Positions 21,859-36,400 of a DNA stretch of 64,000 nucleotides are shown in pieces. Every line of letters starts with the position of its first letter. Position 1 is the first letter of the stretch. The position numbers were made by a program, and so were the translations under genes. The stretch covers positions 59,065,879-59,129,878 of the forward strand of contig NC_051073.1 of the NCBI RefSeq assembly GCF_004664715.2. The letters run 5' to 3'. Source of the DNA: Peromyscus leucopus (Eukaryota; Chordata; Mammalia; Rodentia; Cricetidae). The notes under the pieces are model-generated. The model searched no databases, was not told the DNA's origin, and was given only the letters and a program-made list of their open reading frames with translations.

Positions 21859-24800
21859 TTTGTGTGTGTGTATAATACTCGTGCATGAGTGTAGGCATAT
21901 TCATTCTACACCACACATGTAGAGGACAGAAAAGAACACTCGGGAGTTGATTCTGTCTCTCCACTGTGGGATCCAGAGATCAAACTGAAGTCATCAGGAT
22001 TTCGAGGCAAGTACTTTCTCCCCCTGAGCAGTCTCACTGGCTCATGTTATGTGAGTTCCTGTGATAAGATGCACGCACTCCCACTCCAAACTATGCATGT
22101 ATTTTGGGGGCGTTTACAACTCTTCTCCAGGTAGACCTCTGGACTCCAGTCTCACTAGCCTCATGAATAACTTCTAATTCAGGCAGAGACTACCAATCTA
22201 GGCTTCTCTGAAGAGGGCAGGACTGGGGAGGAGCCACTGAGAACACTTTGACTAATCAGAGAGCAATAGAAAGACAATGACTCATGGGAGGTGGACAGGG
22301 AGATGCTTATATATTCCTAACAAGTGATAAGATGGGGTGAACCTTCTGTATGGGTTTTCCAAGTTGTTCTCAAAGACCTGCCAAGGGCAAGGAGAACATG
22401 GCCCATGTCCTCTGCTCTGGAATAAACACTTACTCTTATAAACTTCTGTTCCTAAGTTCTGCTGAAGCTGGGTGCCTGTGCTGAATCTTACCTCCAGGAA
22501 GAGAAAAAAGAAACTGAATTTCAGTCTAGCACAAAACACTGACCTTGCTGTTCAGCTGCTCGATTCTTATTTCCTTCTGGTGAATTTCCTTTAAGCTGTC
22601 ATTGAGCTGAGTCCTGAGAAGTTCAGTCTCATAAACGAGGTTTTGTGACCCATTGAGGGGATCTGACATCTCTGGGGACGCCTGCCAGGGTACAAACATC
22701 ACTGGAATTGTCTCCTAAGATTGCTCATACTTAATCCTCCCCTCTAGAAGAAACCATGTCCACCCAGAAAAAGTCAGGAGGAGGCTTGTCTAATAGTTGC
22801 AGATGGGCAGTTCGAGGAGGTTGATGCTTTTTGGATAGCGGCACCCTGAGTGGCAAAGCACATGGACATTCTCACCTGTCTTTGGTGCTGTGAGGGGAAG
22901 ATCTGAGGTTGTGAGGAAGGCCTCGGGAGATTCTGCAGATGGTCAAACTGCTGACTGTCATCTGAGAAGGCCATAATATTGTGTTCCTTCATCCTTCTCT
23001 CATGATGTTCCCAGGCATTCTTCTCCATTCTACACCATGAAAAAAAAATGGCTCAAATACACTCATGATGCAAAGCAGACAAATTCCATATTCAAAACAT
23101 TCTTATGCAATATTAGCAATGCAGTATAACTAATACAGATCAGAGTGAAATTTACTCTACAAGTGGAAACACCCAGTAAGACAGTGAGAGCAGGGCAGTG
23201 ACGGGGCTAGGGATTGAAGTGTCTTCACAGAAGAACTGCCATTGGATTGGGAACCTGGGCAAAGAGCTGGGTTTCCAAATGGGAACCATAATTCAAAATC
23301 AGCACGAAAATTCAGCCTGAGACACCAGGAGGAATGCAGAGACCGAAGTTCAGAACTGCAGGAGTCAGTGTGTAGAGTAAATACGTATGGAATGAGGACG
23401 GTGAGACCATGCAGGGCACCGGAGACCACCGCAGTCCTTCAGCAGAGTCACGCCCATGATGCAGAATTAGCATCGGGGTTGGCTCTGAAGGACTTAGAAT
23501 TCTGGTTGTTGCACATACTGGGTGTGAGACCTGAGGACATGCCATTCTTGCCAAATTTCTTCAATAAAGTAGGAATAAACTAGCTATTCCTTAAGACTAT
23601 TGTTAAGGACTGAATGAGATCTCACACATCACTCATCAAACACAAAGCCTGGCACGTATTAAACATTAAATAATAAACATTAGTTGTTGCTATTTTATTT
23701 ACTTATCTTCCTGAATTTGGTAAAGAGTGGAGCCATTTCTTTGTTAGGCACAAACCAGCTGGGTGTGATGTGTAACACATCACATAGGATGCTTTCACTG
23801 GAGGAAACTAGGCGAAGTGTACACAAACGTCCTCTCACTATCTCCGCGGCATTCTATAAAATCAACAACTATTTCAAAGTAAAATGTTAAGACAGTAAAG
23901 AAGGTCAAAATGCAGACCAGTCCGACCTGAGCTGATGCAGCTCCTGCTGCCAGGCGAGGTTTTCTTGCCTGAACTGCTCGTTCATCGTCTGCAGGGATTT
24001 TGTCTGCTCTTGATGCTCCTCAAGCTGAGCCTTGAGTGGACGTAACTCCACGACCTCTTTGTTCATCTGTAAGTACTGCTGCTGCAGGTTCTTCAGTTCC
24101 TGCAGCTTGAACCAGAGGGAGCAAAGGGTGACTCATTTCTTAGCCCGTACTGACCAGTCGCTCCTACCACAGGGACACCACAGACTGTGCGCGGCCTCCC
24201 ACAGTCCACTGACAGCCAAGGAGCGGCCATCAAGGCCTCAGGGCCTAAGCATTCCTTCTACTTCTACCCCATAACCCCGCCTCAGAGGCCCGAAGCTCCA
24301 ACTCTGACCCGAGACAGACTGGAAGGACCCACAGATTACTGTGACCGGCCAATGTGAGGAGCGGCTTCCCGCGTACACATGCGCTCTTGTTATGCTCCTC
24401 CGTTTCCTAAACGAACACCAGCAGCGTGGTCTTCGGTGCTGCGGTCTGCTTCTTTGTCTTGTCCTTGTTCCCCACACTCAGGCACACAGGCCAGTGCTCT
24501 ACCACCAAGTCACAGCCCAGCTGGACTTCAGCCTTAACTCGAGCTGAGATGGTGTTCACTCAAAGAAGGTGTGCACCCTGGGCTGCTCTAGAATTGGATA
24601 CCCTGTTTCTTGGATATGAGACAATGTAAGTCTTTATTTCACTGACCTACTAAATGAAGACCAATATAGCACTTTTCCTCGTTCAACTATGAGAATTAAA
24701 TAAGGAAAATAATACATCTCACACAAGGTTAATGATTATTATGATAGACTTGCCTTTAGCAAAACTGCATTCTATACTCACTAAAAGTCTGGTCAAGAGA

Positions 24801-27404
24801 TAATGTCAGGACATCTGGGGAGGACAACAGTCTTAAACACACACACCTTTCACCCACTCACAAACGTTAATGCCACTTTTTAAAAAGTACCAAACACAAG
24901 AATGGGAAGACAACCAAGGTCAGCGGCAACACACGCTTGAGGCTGGAAAGGAGATGACTAACAGTAACCGACTTCACACATTTTCTGAGAAAGCTGGGTC
25001 TTCAACTGGCCGCAGAGAAGCCAAGGACCAACAGAGCTTGCTCTGCAGAACCTTCAATGGGCTCAGGAATTAACAGCACAGGTTCCTCTGGAGAAAACGG
25101 TGATGGGGCTGGAGGGGGTCGGGAGCTGAGAAAAGGGGGACCAGAGCAGAGCTGCTTCGGAAGCAAGTGCATTCCAAATCCTCAGCTCCACCCTTTGGTA
25201 TCCACCCGGAAAAACGAGCTTTACTCTCTGGAGAAGGCAAAGAATGTGTCCTCAAAGCAGGAAAATACCAGCCCAAATTAGAGTACTCAAACAGTAGCGA
25301 TTGGTGATGCACGCTGTGAGTGCTCCTGCCAGTTCCCTACTCAGCTTGAAGATGTTGATTTCCTTCTTAAGAGGAGATGAAAGATCTCTCAAAAATCTCA
25401 CCAGACCTTGAGGCGCCAAAGACACCAACTTGGGGGCCATTATCCATAAGCTCAACAAGATCACGCTGCAGTGACCTCACACCAAGTCCTTCCACTAGCT
25501 TCTTAGAGTCTACTCCTCATGTGAAGGTGAAACGATGGTTGCTCTTCATCTGAAGAAAGGCTAACATCGGGGATGAAAAGCAACTGCTCAGACGGTGATT
25601 CAATACATTAGCGAGGGGCAATCGCATGTGATGAAGGGCAAGAGAGAATGTTGGCGATCAGGAGCATTACAGCAGCAATACAAACAAATCACCAAGACAA
25701 CTCACAGAAGAAGACAGGCAGGTGTGGAGGTGCACACACAATCCTGGCCTTTGAGAGACTGGTAGAGAGGACTGTGAGTTTGGGGGCAGCCTGGGCTACA
25801 CTGACCCTCTAGGCAAGCCTCAACTATATGACAAGACCCTGCCTCAGAAACAAAATGGGTGGAGAGGTGGCTCAGCAGTGAAGAGCCCTTGCTGCTCTTC
25901 CAGAGGACCCCAGTTCAATTCCCATGCTGGGCAACTCAACATTGCCTGTAATTCCAATGCGCTCGCTCTTCTGGCCTCCACAACCACCTGCATGTGCCAT
26001 ACGTGCACAGTATGTACACATACGTGAAACAGCAACAGCCAAACACCACCATCCTTGGAGAGATAAGTTAGAAAATCCACCCATGAAACAAGAAAAAAAA
26101 TACATTTAAAGAAAAAAAGGAATTTCTTACTAATTAAGAAGCAGGGCTGGAGAGATGGCTCAGTGGTTAGGAGCACTGTCTGCTCTTCCAGAGGACCTGG
26201 GTTCAATTCTAGAATGGTGGTTCACAACGGTTACCACAGTCTGAGGACATCCAAGGACACCACACATGCATGTGGTGCACAGACACACATGCAGGCAAAC
26301 GTCCACACACATAAAGTAAATAACCAAGACAGGGAGGGCGACGACAACACGACGACAAAACCAGAAACATCACGTGGGGACAAAAGACAAGGCTGAGAGC
26401 AGATGAGATGCCCAGCGGCAGAGGCCCTCGTGTGCAGGCCACGCGAGACAAACGGTTCGGCAGGCATGGCAAGCACCTGGCAAGTAGGGAGGCAAAACAG
26501 AACCAAGCAACTGGGAAGTGTGGGAAGGGAGTTTAGGATCTGGAATGACCCCCAAAAGAGAGCAGTGAGGAAGGCAGCAGGATGGTAATGGGGGCAGGAG
26601 GTCCTCGCTGCGATCGCTGTGTGCTGAGGAGGTGGGCTGGCCACCTGCACAATAAGAACCAGTAAAAAGGCTGCAAAGACGAGGGCAAATCAGGAGGTCT
26701 TGAGTGGCCAACCCAGGCAGGGGTCCTAAGCCTCTTCTAGACAGTCATGTGCCTTTTAAAGGTTCCTGAGCAGGCAGTTCTAAGAAAGCAAGAGCTTGAG
26801 AATGATTTATCCACAAGCCTATTTGTCATCTACTGGAGAGGTTACCCAATGGAAGCAGTGTTGTTAATACTGTTGACGGTGAAGAAGCTTATCACGGGAC
26901 GTTGAAGGTCAGAGGGGAGCTGTTTGAGACATTCAGAACAGAATCAGGTATCTTGATGGTTAGGTGATGGAAAATCAGAGTGACAGTTTTAAGAAACAGT
27001 TTCGCTGCAAGTTATAGAAACAGAGATATGGCTTCTTTAAAAAGGCGTGTCTCTTCAATATTCAGTAGACCAAAAGTGGGTGGGTGGGGTGGGGTGAGAG
27101 AACAAAATACTGTCCAGTGTTGACAATGCATAAACTTATAGTAAGCAATCTCTGAATGAAAGCACAGCTAACAGAATCTGCTGGAACCACTCAGGATTGT
27201 GACTTAGCACATAATGAATCCCAGCATGACATAAACTACAGCCTTCAGGCATAAATGTGTATGAAGTATATGTATGTTCATGAGGGTGCAGGCACATGTG
27301 TGTATACGTGTCTGCCTGGGTGCCAGAGGATAACTTTGGGTATATTCCTCTGGTGCTATACAGCTTTTTTATTTTTTATTTTTAAATCCAATTTTGGGTG
27401 TGTG

Positions 27405-27471
<67 letters not shown>

Positions 27472-30400
27472 GTGTGTGTTTTCAAGTGAGTTTGTGTACA
27501 TGTTGTAGGTTACTGGTTTTCAACCTGGGGGTCGAATATCAGATATCCTGCATATCAGATATTTGCATTATGATTCATAACAGTAGCAAAGTACAGTTAT
27601 GAAGTAGCAATGAAATAACTGTATGGTTGGGGGTCACCACAGCATGAGGAACTGTATTAAAGGGTCATAGCATTAGGAAGGTGCTGTGGGATAATGCTTT
27701 TGTATACTGGTTTAATAAAACGCTGACTGGCCAGTAGCCAGGCAGGAAGTATAGGTGGGATAAGCAGACAAGGAGAATTCTGGGAAGAGGAAGGCAGAGT
27801 CAGGAGCTGCCAGTCCACCGTCCAGGGAGCAGCATGTACTGGCACACAGGTAAAGCCACAGAACACATGGCAATATCTAGACTAACAAAAATGGGCTGAG
27901 TTTAAGTGTAAGCACTAGTCAGTGGTAGGCCAAGCAGTTTTAATTAATATAAGCCTGTGTGTCTACTTGGGTCTGAGTGGCTGCGGACCTGGCGGGACAT
28001 AGGAAAACTTCTGGCTACAGGAAGGCTGAGAACCGCTGGTGCTCAGGCATGTGTGGGCAAAGGCTGACATCAGGTGCTTACCTCTGTTTCTCTTCACTTT
28101 ATATTTTGAGACAGGGTCTGTTGTTACTTTTTCACTGACCCTGGAGATCACCAATTTGGCTTGGCTGGCTAGCCAGTGGGGTCCAGGGACCTGCCTATCT
28201 CTGTGCAGCCCTGGGATCACAGGTGCTGCTACATTTGTTTTTTTTTTTGTTTTGTTTTGTTTTGTTTTTTTGTTTTTTTCCTGGTGTGTTTAGCATCCAG
28301 ACATATGTGTGGGTTCTTATACTTGGGCAGCAAGCACTTTTTTGTTTGTTTTTGAGACAGAGTTCCTCACTGGCCTGGTGCTTGTCTGCATAGGCCAGGC
28401 TGGCTGGCCAGTGAACCTCAAGGACCACCATCTTTGCTCTTTTAACAAGGGTTCTGTGAGTCCAACTCAAGCACAAGACAAGCTATCTCTCTAACCTCCT
28501 TTCTTCACTTCTGAAAAAAATTAATTGAAAGAAAGTGGGCAGAAACAGGCATGGCGCTATGTATCTGCAATCATATCTACTTAGGCAGCTGAGGAAGGAC
28601 CTTGAATTTCATGGGTAGCTTAGCAACAGTCTATCTCAAAATAATAAATGAAAATAAATAAAACAAAATAATAATAAATTCCCAACCTAGGGATGGAGCT
28701 CAGTGGTAAAGGACTTGCCTAGCATGTAGGAGCCTTGGAATACATTGCGGTAGTGGAAAGGAAAAGAAAGATAGGAAGAAAGGAATGGACAATAGTTCAT
28801 TTGCAAACAACCAATGACTGAATAGTGATTTTAAAAAATGGTTTTGAGACAGTCTTACTACATAGCCCAGCCTGGCCTGAAATGAGCTACATAGTCCAGG
28901 CTCGTCTTGAACTCACAACAGCCTCCCGAGTGCTAGAGTTTTAGGCATGTGCTGCCATGCCTAGCGACACTCACTTTAAAAAATCTTGTGGTGATACACT
29001 GTGTACCCCAATAAAGCTTTCCTGGGGATCAGAGGACAAAGCCAGTCACTAACACGAACCTTAAAAAGTCTTATAAAATCTCTTTTACATATAACTTCTT
29101 TCTTGACAAATTAGGTTTGAGCAACACTTCTAAGACGAGCTAAGTTCTTACTACCCTGATCCAGTGGACGATCAAGTGCTCAACCACCATTGTGAAAAGA
29201 CACCGAGTGATTTTCTTCCAATCAACCTGCTTGAAATGCTGGAGCCACTTACAGAATGCTATCTTTTAATCCTTTTACAACCAATGCAGATGCTGTGCAA
29301 AGAAAAGTCAAGTTTGGAAATGGCAACAACATAACATGTCTGTTTCTCTTAACGGCAACAGCATGTCTGTTTCTCTTAAGACCCAAGCACTCTAGGAAAT
29401 AGGCAGCAATGATGGTGACTTTATACACAGATTCTACAGATAGAAACATTTATCCTTTTCTTTCTTTTTTTTTTTGGTTTTGGTTTTGGTTTTGGTTTTT
29501 CGATTCAGGGTTTCTCTGTGTAGCTTTGCGCCTTTCCTAGAACTCACTTGGTAGCCCAGGCTGGCCTCGAACTCACAGAGATCCGCCTGCCTCTGCCTCC
29601 CGAGTGCTGGGATTAAAGGCGTGCGCCACCACCGCCCAGCAATTTTTTTTTTTTTTTTTTGGGAATTTATCCTTTTCTAGGGAGATAAAAATCAATGTAA
29701 AGAATGGCTCAAAACCTCTCAAACACAGATCTGAAACACACACTCACTAATCGATCTCTGTCATTCTGGAGAGAAGACATAGCTTTTTTCAAGCTCTGCA
29801 TTTCAGCTGGGCTGGAGGCAGGTGAAGGAGCTACAGCCCTCTGCTTCTCTTCCTCCGACTTCCGGAATTTCTCCAGCTCATTCCACAGGTGATCTCTCTC
29901 ATTCTGTAAACTGGTCATAGCCTTGGAAAAGGTCTGCATCTTGTTGCGAGAATCTTCTAGTTGGGAAGATAAATTAAGCAACTGTTTGTCTTTGGATATG
30001 AGCTGCTGGTCAAGTTTCTCAAGGCGGGGCAGGCTGTTCTCAGTGGTGGTCAGGGGCAAGGCAGCCTGGGGAAGAACGTCACTCTCTCTGCTTAAGTCCG
30101 TTTGCTCTTTTAGCTGGGCCAGCTCCTTCAGACTGGCATCATACTTCTTTTTCAGATCGCCAAGCTCCTCGGTGGCATGATCTCTGCTGTCCTGCAAGGA
30201 ACTCATTGACCTTCTGAAAGACTGAATCTGGGCCGTGAGATCTTTATTCTCTTTGGTTACCGTGAGTAGCTTCTGCTCCATCTCGACCAGGTCCCTGGCC
30301 AGCTCTGCCACCCTCTCTTCTGCTGTTTCTGTTTCATTTCGCATTATCCCTGCATCATGATGGAGATGCTTCAGTTCCTTCTTCAGCTTGTCCTCGATCT

Positions 30401-33400
30401 CACTGACCTTCTGGGTCGCTTCCTTCTGGACACAAATGAGCTCCTCTTCCAGGTCTGCAGTTCTCTTCTGGCAGGAGGAGAGCGCCACATTTAACCTCTG
30501 AACCTCCTCGTCTTTCACTTTCAGCTGGGCCCCGAGGGTTCCTTCTTCCTGCAAGGCCGCCACGTGTCTCTTCAAGCCTTCAACCTCTGTAGACAAAGCA
30601 CGTTTCTCCTCTTGGAGGGCTTCAGAGCACCTCTGCAGGCTTTGCCTGGCTTCTTCTGACCCCTTCAGCTTCTCTTCCAATTTTGTACATTCATTTTCCA
30701 ACTCCTTATTCTTCTGGAGTTGAGCCTCAAGGAGTTGCTTCTGCTGACAGTCCTTTATGGATATCACTTCATTCAGGTCTTGCCTATACTGGATCAGCTC
30801 AGCATCCAGCTTGGCATTCTCGGAATTGAGGTCATCCAGATGACTCCTCAACCCTCGAATCTCTTCCTTCAATTTATTATTCTCAGCAGCAGCATCTTGG
30901 ATGAGTTGGTCTTTTTCTAAGATCACAGAAAGATGTCGATCTTCCAGCTGCTGATAGTCACTTATTATACGGTCTCGGTCATTCTGAAGAGAGGACATAG
31001 ATTTAATAAAAGAATCGAGATGTGCCTTCTGGTCAAGGTTCTCTTTTTTTATGTTTCCCAGAGTTTCCATAAGTTGATTGGTTTTCTCAATAGCCTTTTT
31101 GTTTTCTTCTTCTAAGGCAACATTCTCCTCTTCCTCCTGGGACAAGAGGTTTTCTAATTCCTTGATCTCTTTCTGGTGCTGCTGCTGCAGTTCGGCAACA
31201 GCTACTTGGATCGCCTCATCCTTGCTAGAAAGCAGGCTCATAATCTTCTCCTCCTTGGTTTTGATTTCATCATCCAACCTTCTGGTCAGCTCTCTGGAGG
31301 CCTTTAGATCAGTCTCGAGTTGTTCATAACTGAACTTACAATTCTGGATATCGGCTTCTTGCTGCTTTATGATCCCTTCCAAATTTTCTTTATGTTCTCT
31401 GCATTTTTCTAGAGAGTTATTTAAGTCAGTTGACTTGTCATTGAGATGTTTAAGTTCTGACTCCAGCTTAGCTAATTCATTCAAAGAATTGTGGTACAGC
31501 TGTTGAGTCTCTTCTAATTGGGACATAAGCTTTTTGTTGTCCCTCTGCAGGGTATCACAAAATTTCTGTTGATCCTGGAGCTCTGCCTGGGCCTTGGACT
31601 CCCACATTTCTTTATCATGTTCAAGCCTAGGGGTTAGGGGCGGGGAAGAAAAGGGGGAGAGAAGGAGAGATTACCTATATGACGTACACCTAACTGATCT
31701 ACAAATCAGTCAACATTCATTGTTGAAGGCTTTAATAGAGAGCTTAGTTCTCTGCATCTATACACGTATACTAACAAGATCCACCACAGAGGAAAATGAC
31801 ATACAACCGCATCTCAGAGCTCTGAATCATGAAACTGTGTTCCTTATTTTAGTAATCCGTTTGAGACACTGAACAGCAAATCAGTCCAGCCCCCATTGTT
31901 TTATTCTACCTTGCTCCAGACAAGCTAATGGTGGGTTTCTTTAAAGTCATAATCCTGGCAAAAGACACAGTAAAGAAACAAAAGGGGAGACACGGTAAGG
32001 GTGGGGGCGCTGTCGCTTCCTGAGCTTGGACGGTGATATTCAAGAGTGTGAGGACGGAATTGCTAGCCAACATACAGAGCAGAGAGGTGGACAGCAGACC
32101 ACTTAGGACACCAAAGCTATCCTTTGGGAGCAAGCTGGTGAAAATCTAGGTAAAGGTAGTCAGGTTGTCAAAAAATCCAGACACAAAAATGAAGAGAAAC
32201 TTAGGCCATTTCTCAACGGAGATATGGGGGAAAAATACATCAGTGGTTTTATGTTAATGATTTTATGATAATACAAATTATAACAAGTTACAAAAATGGC
32301 AAAAAAAAAGTCAGAAGGTAAAGAGGATGTACATTCTAAGGGAATTTAAAACAAAAACTGGCTCTGTAATTCTAATAAAATAAATAAAAACAATTTAGAG
32401 ACTTTCTTTGCCTTCACAATTCTCTCTGGAGGGAAAATGGTTTCCTGCTCACCTGGAGATATTGATCTTCAGTTCCTCTGTATGGATGGTCATTTGTTGA
32501 AGCTGGTCCTTTAGAGTAATGCAGTTCTCCTCTTTGAGTCTGATCTCTTCTTCCTTGGTGAGAATGGCATCACCAAACTTCCGTTCCCATTTTTTGGCTT
32601 CATCGATCACCCTGTCGCGGTCATCCTGGAGGGATGACATGCTCTTAGTAAAGGCTGCGAGCTGGGCCACGGTGCTGTCCAGGCCTTCCTGCAGCTGCTT
32701 CATGTCCTGGTCTTTCCTGGACAGCGTGACCTGCATCTCTACAAGCATCTCTTCCACGTGGGCCTTTTCCCCGTGCAAAGCATCCAGTTTCTCCTGCATG
32801 TTCTTCTTCTCTTTCAGGTGTTTTTCCTCTGCCTGCTCCAGTCTTCGCGCCAGATCGTCATCTTTTTGTTTCATCTGGCTTTTCACGGCTTCTTTGATGG
32901 ACTGAAGTTCCTTTTTCAATTTGAGGTTGTCCGCTATCACTCGCGCGGCTTCGCTTTGTGTGTCATCGAGCAGTACTCTGATGCTAGATAATTCCGCTTG
33001 TGCCGTTCTGTGGTGCTCAATGGCTTGCGCCAGATTTCCTTTGGTCGCATCCAAATCCTTTTGGGATTCTGTCTGGACAAACTCCAGAGCCTTGACTGTC
33101 TTCTCTAGAGCACTGATTCGCTCCTGGTACCGGATACAGTCCTTCTGCAGCTGCTTTACCTCCTGCTGCTTTTCTTTCAACAGCTCCTGGAGCTCCTTTG
33201 CATGGCTCTTATTTCCAGGTTCTTTCTGGGCCCCTTGTATCTTCTCTAAGTACTCCTTGCGGATTTCTGACTCCACCTTGGTTTTTTCTTTGACCAGTTG
33301 CTGATTTTCCTTTTCTAAATTACTCATGCACTTTTTAAGGTTCTGCATTTCAGATTCTAGTTGCTCGTTTTTTATTTGGGCATCTGTAACATCCTGATAA

Positions 33401-36400
33401 TAATTCCCAATGCTCCCATTAAGTTCTGCCAGCTGATTCATGAGCCTCTCTTCTAAGTCATCTTTTTCTTCCTCTGCCATCTCTTTCAGCTTGGTGACTC
33501 TGGAAAGTTCTTCTTGGATTTGCTGATTTAACATGTTTATTTTGGTGACTTCTTCCCCAAGTAGTTTGAGTTCACCATCCTTTGCCGATATTTGATTCAG
33601 GAGGGCATTTTTCTCATTTTCTAGTGTCTGGCTAAGCTCCCTATCACTCCGTTTCTCCACCTCTAACTCAGCAATTCTTCCCTTGAGCTGATCAAGCTGC
33701 TGGAGGTAGTTACTGATGTCATCGTGGGAGCTGAAAGTCTCACTAATGCCAGGCTTGGCACTGTTCACTGACAGAATACCTTCTGAATCGTCAAGTTGAA
33801 CATGCACACTCTGAGACTCTTGCTCTTGAGACTTGCCCACCATAGCTTGCTTGACCTCTTCCGTGACATCCTTTTGTTCATCGGACTTCTCAGTGTCCTC
33901 TAGGCTAGCTTGTTTCAGTACGCCGTCTTCTACCTGATGCTTCAGACCTCGAATCTCTTCACTCAAAATCTCTCTCTCTGCCATTAAAGCCTCAAACTCC
34001 TTAGAAAGGGTTTTGTGCTCAGAAGTGACCTTTTCCAGCTCCTCTTTCAGGCTGGAGTTGGAAGAAAGAAGAGCTTCCATGCTCTCTCTGGCGCCCTCTA
34101 CAGGCTGGGCCTCGGCTCTGAGCCGCTCATTTTCTTCCTCCAGCTCCAGGATCTTCTGTTGTTTAGACCTAGCGAACTTTCTCATCTTTTCTCTCATCTC
34201 TTCCATCTCTTGTTCTGCGTCTTGCAGCTGCTTCTCTGCCTCCCTCTTGCCTGCCTCCATGCTTCTCAGCTTTCCATACAGCTCTTGCTTCTCTTTCCTC
34301 ACGCCTTCTACGACGTGCTGCATCCTCTCGGCCTCGTTGCTCACGTTCTCGTAGGACTGCAGAAGAACTTCATACTCCTTCTTCAGCTCCTGGTGCTTCT
34401 CCTGCCACTCGGTGCTCTCTGCCATCTTCAAACATCTCAGGCTCTCCAGGTCCCTCACCAGCTTGTCCTTGTCTTCGGTAAGGCCCTCCAGAGCTCGTTT
34501 CAGGCTTTCACAGGAGCCGCCAAGGCTCTGATTTTCGAGCAAAGACTTGTCCATCTCTACAATGAGCTTGTCTCTTTCTTCCTGAAGGAGGGCTAACTTT
34601 CCGAGGAACGCCTCTTTCTCTTTCTTTTGAACAGAAACCTGGCTTTCCACATCCGCCAGAGACTTGGTCAGGTGGTCCACGGCATCTCTGGCTGAAGACA
34701 GTTCCTCTTGCAGACTCTTGTTTTCCTTCAGAGCCTCCTTGCGGGAGATGAGGGCTGCCTGCAGTTTCCTCTGTATCTGTTGCTTTACTTTGGCCTCTTC
34801 TCCAGCCTCCTCTGACTTCTGCTTCAGCTCACACAGCTCCACCTGGAACTGTTTCAGCCTCTCCTCGTGCTCCTTGGCTTGCATCTCCAGCTGTGTGTGC
34901 AGAGCCTTGATTAAATGCTCCTGCTCCACCATCTCGGCCTGGACTTTGCTGAGGGTCTGTTCCTTCTCACCAAGCTGTCCGGAAAGGTAGCTGACCTCTT
35001 CTTGCTTCTGGCACACGTGCTCTTGCAGTTCATCTAGTTTGGGCTGTAATGTTTTCAGATGTTCCAGGCCAGCAAGCTGTACTTGGCTCCTTTCCAGTTC
35101 CTGCTGTAGGCTTTCTGCGTGGGCCTCGGCTTCATGGGATGTTGCTTTCCAATTCTGGATTTCTAAGCCCTGTTTATTTATCTCCTTTTGTAACAGGAGT
35201 ACTTCTTCTGATTTTTTAGTCAGCTCACTTGCTGCAGATCTTACTTTCAATTCCAGCTCTTCTTTCTCGACCTCCATCTCTTTCCACTGGGCCTTAATCT
35301 GGGCAACCGTAGCCTGGAGAGCTTCTGCACCTCCAGGATAAGAAGGCTGACTTGTGTGTGCATTATATTCTGTAGCAGGCTGGGCGGGCTGCTGTTCTGT
35401 GTCTTCGAGTGAAACCTCCTTTAAACCTTGAGTGGGAAGACCAGGTTCCCGCTGGTCAGTACCTGGGAGCTTTCTGTCCATGGACTCCCTCACTTCGATC
35501 TGAAGCTGCCTTAGCTGGTCCCCAATGTTCTCATTTTCCTTACTCTGCTCAGTAAGCTGCTCCTGAAGGTGATTGTAAGCATCCTTCTGTTTCCCGAGCT
35601 CGTCCTTCAGATGTCTCTCTCTCTCTTGTGCCCTTTTTAGAACTGCCTTATGGGAACTTAAGGCTTTGTAAAGCTTCTTTTCAAGTTGTTCCTTTTCTTT
35701 TTCAAGGTCTGCTATCTTCCCCTCTAGTTCCGGCTTCCAGTGTTCTCCATCGCCTGCACTGGGCGGGCTGCTTACCACCGGTTCTTTTAGAGGTGCTGCC
35801 GAGTCTCCATCCCCAGCATCCGGGGCTCCCGTGGTCAATTTCTGAATAGTTGCTTCATTTGTAATAATCTCTGCTTGAAGCAAATCTATTTGCTTTGACT
35901 GATCTTGCAAGTTCTGACTCATCTGTTGGACCACAGCCTGCAGTTCTTCTTCCGCTGCCGTCTTGTCTTTCAACTCTCTCCTGACACGCTCCAGTTCTAC
36001 TTCTTTTTCGGCTATCGTCTCTTTTAAAGAAGCTTCTAGTTCTCGACACTTAGAAGTTCCACATTTTTCTGGTCCATCTTTGTTCTCTCGATCTTCCTCC
36101 AGCTTCTTCCTCTCACCAACCCCGTGTGCCATCTCTTTGCTTGATTCCTCCCTCACCTTGGCTAACGCCTCCTCCAGTGTGCTGACTTTCTGGAGGAGTT
36201 CCTTTCGGTGAAGAAGTGCAGCATGGAGCTTCCGCTTCCTCTGGTCGCTCTCCTTCTTCAGGAGCTCCAGCTCCCGCTGCAGCTCCTCTTTACTCAGGCC
36301 CGCCGGGCCTGACACGTCCTGACCAGGACTAGAAACGACGCCATGATTTTCTTGGGCCTGCTCCTTCTTTGCTTCCTCAGCTCTGGACAACGAATTGAGC

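Larger units (their letters stand above)
24106..29747 (-). other. GOLGB1: GOLGB1 intron rich in SINEs, a hAT element and an LTR
   Basis: This 5.6-kb intron lies between the 1.9-kb exon and the exon at 23927-24105. It contains two adjacent B2 copies, B3/B4 pieces, a SPIN-like hAT element split by an LTR, a TG array, an ID-like copy and two B1 copies. The stretch 24110-25700 shows nothing I recognise. Confidence 0.8.
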
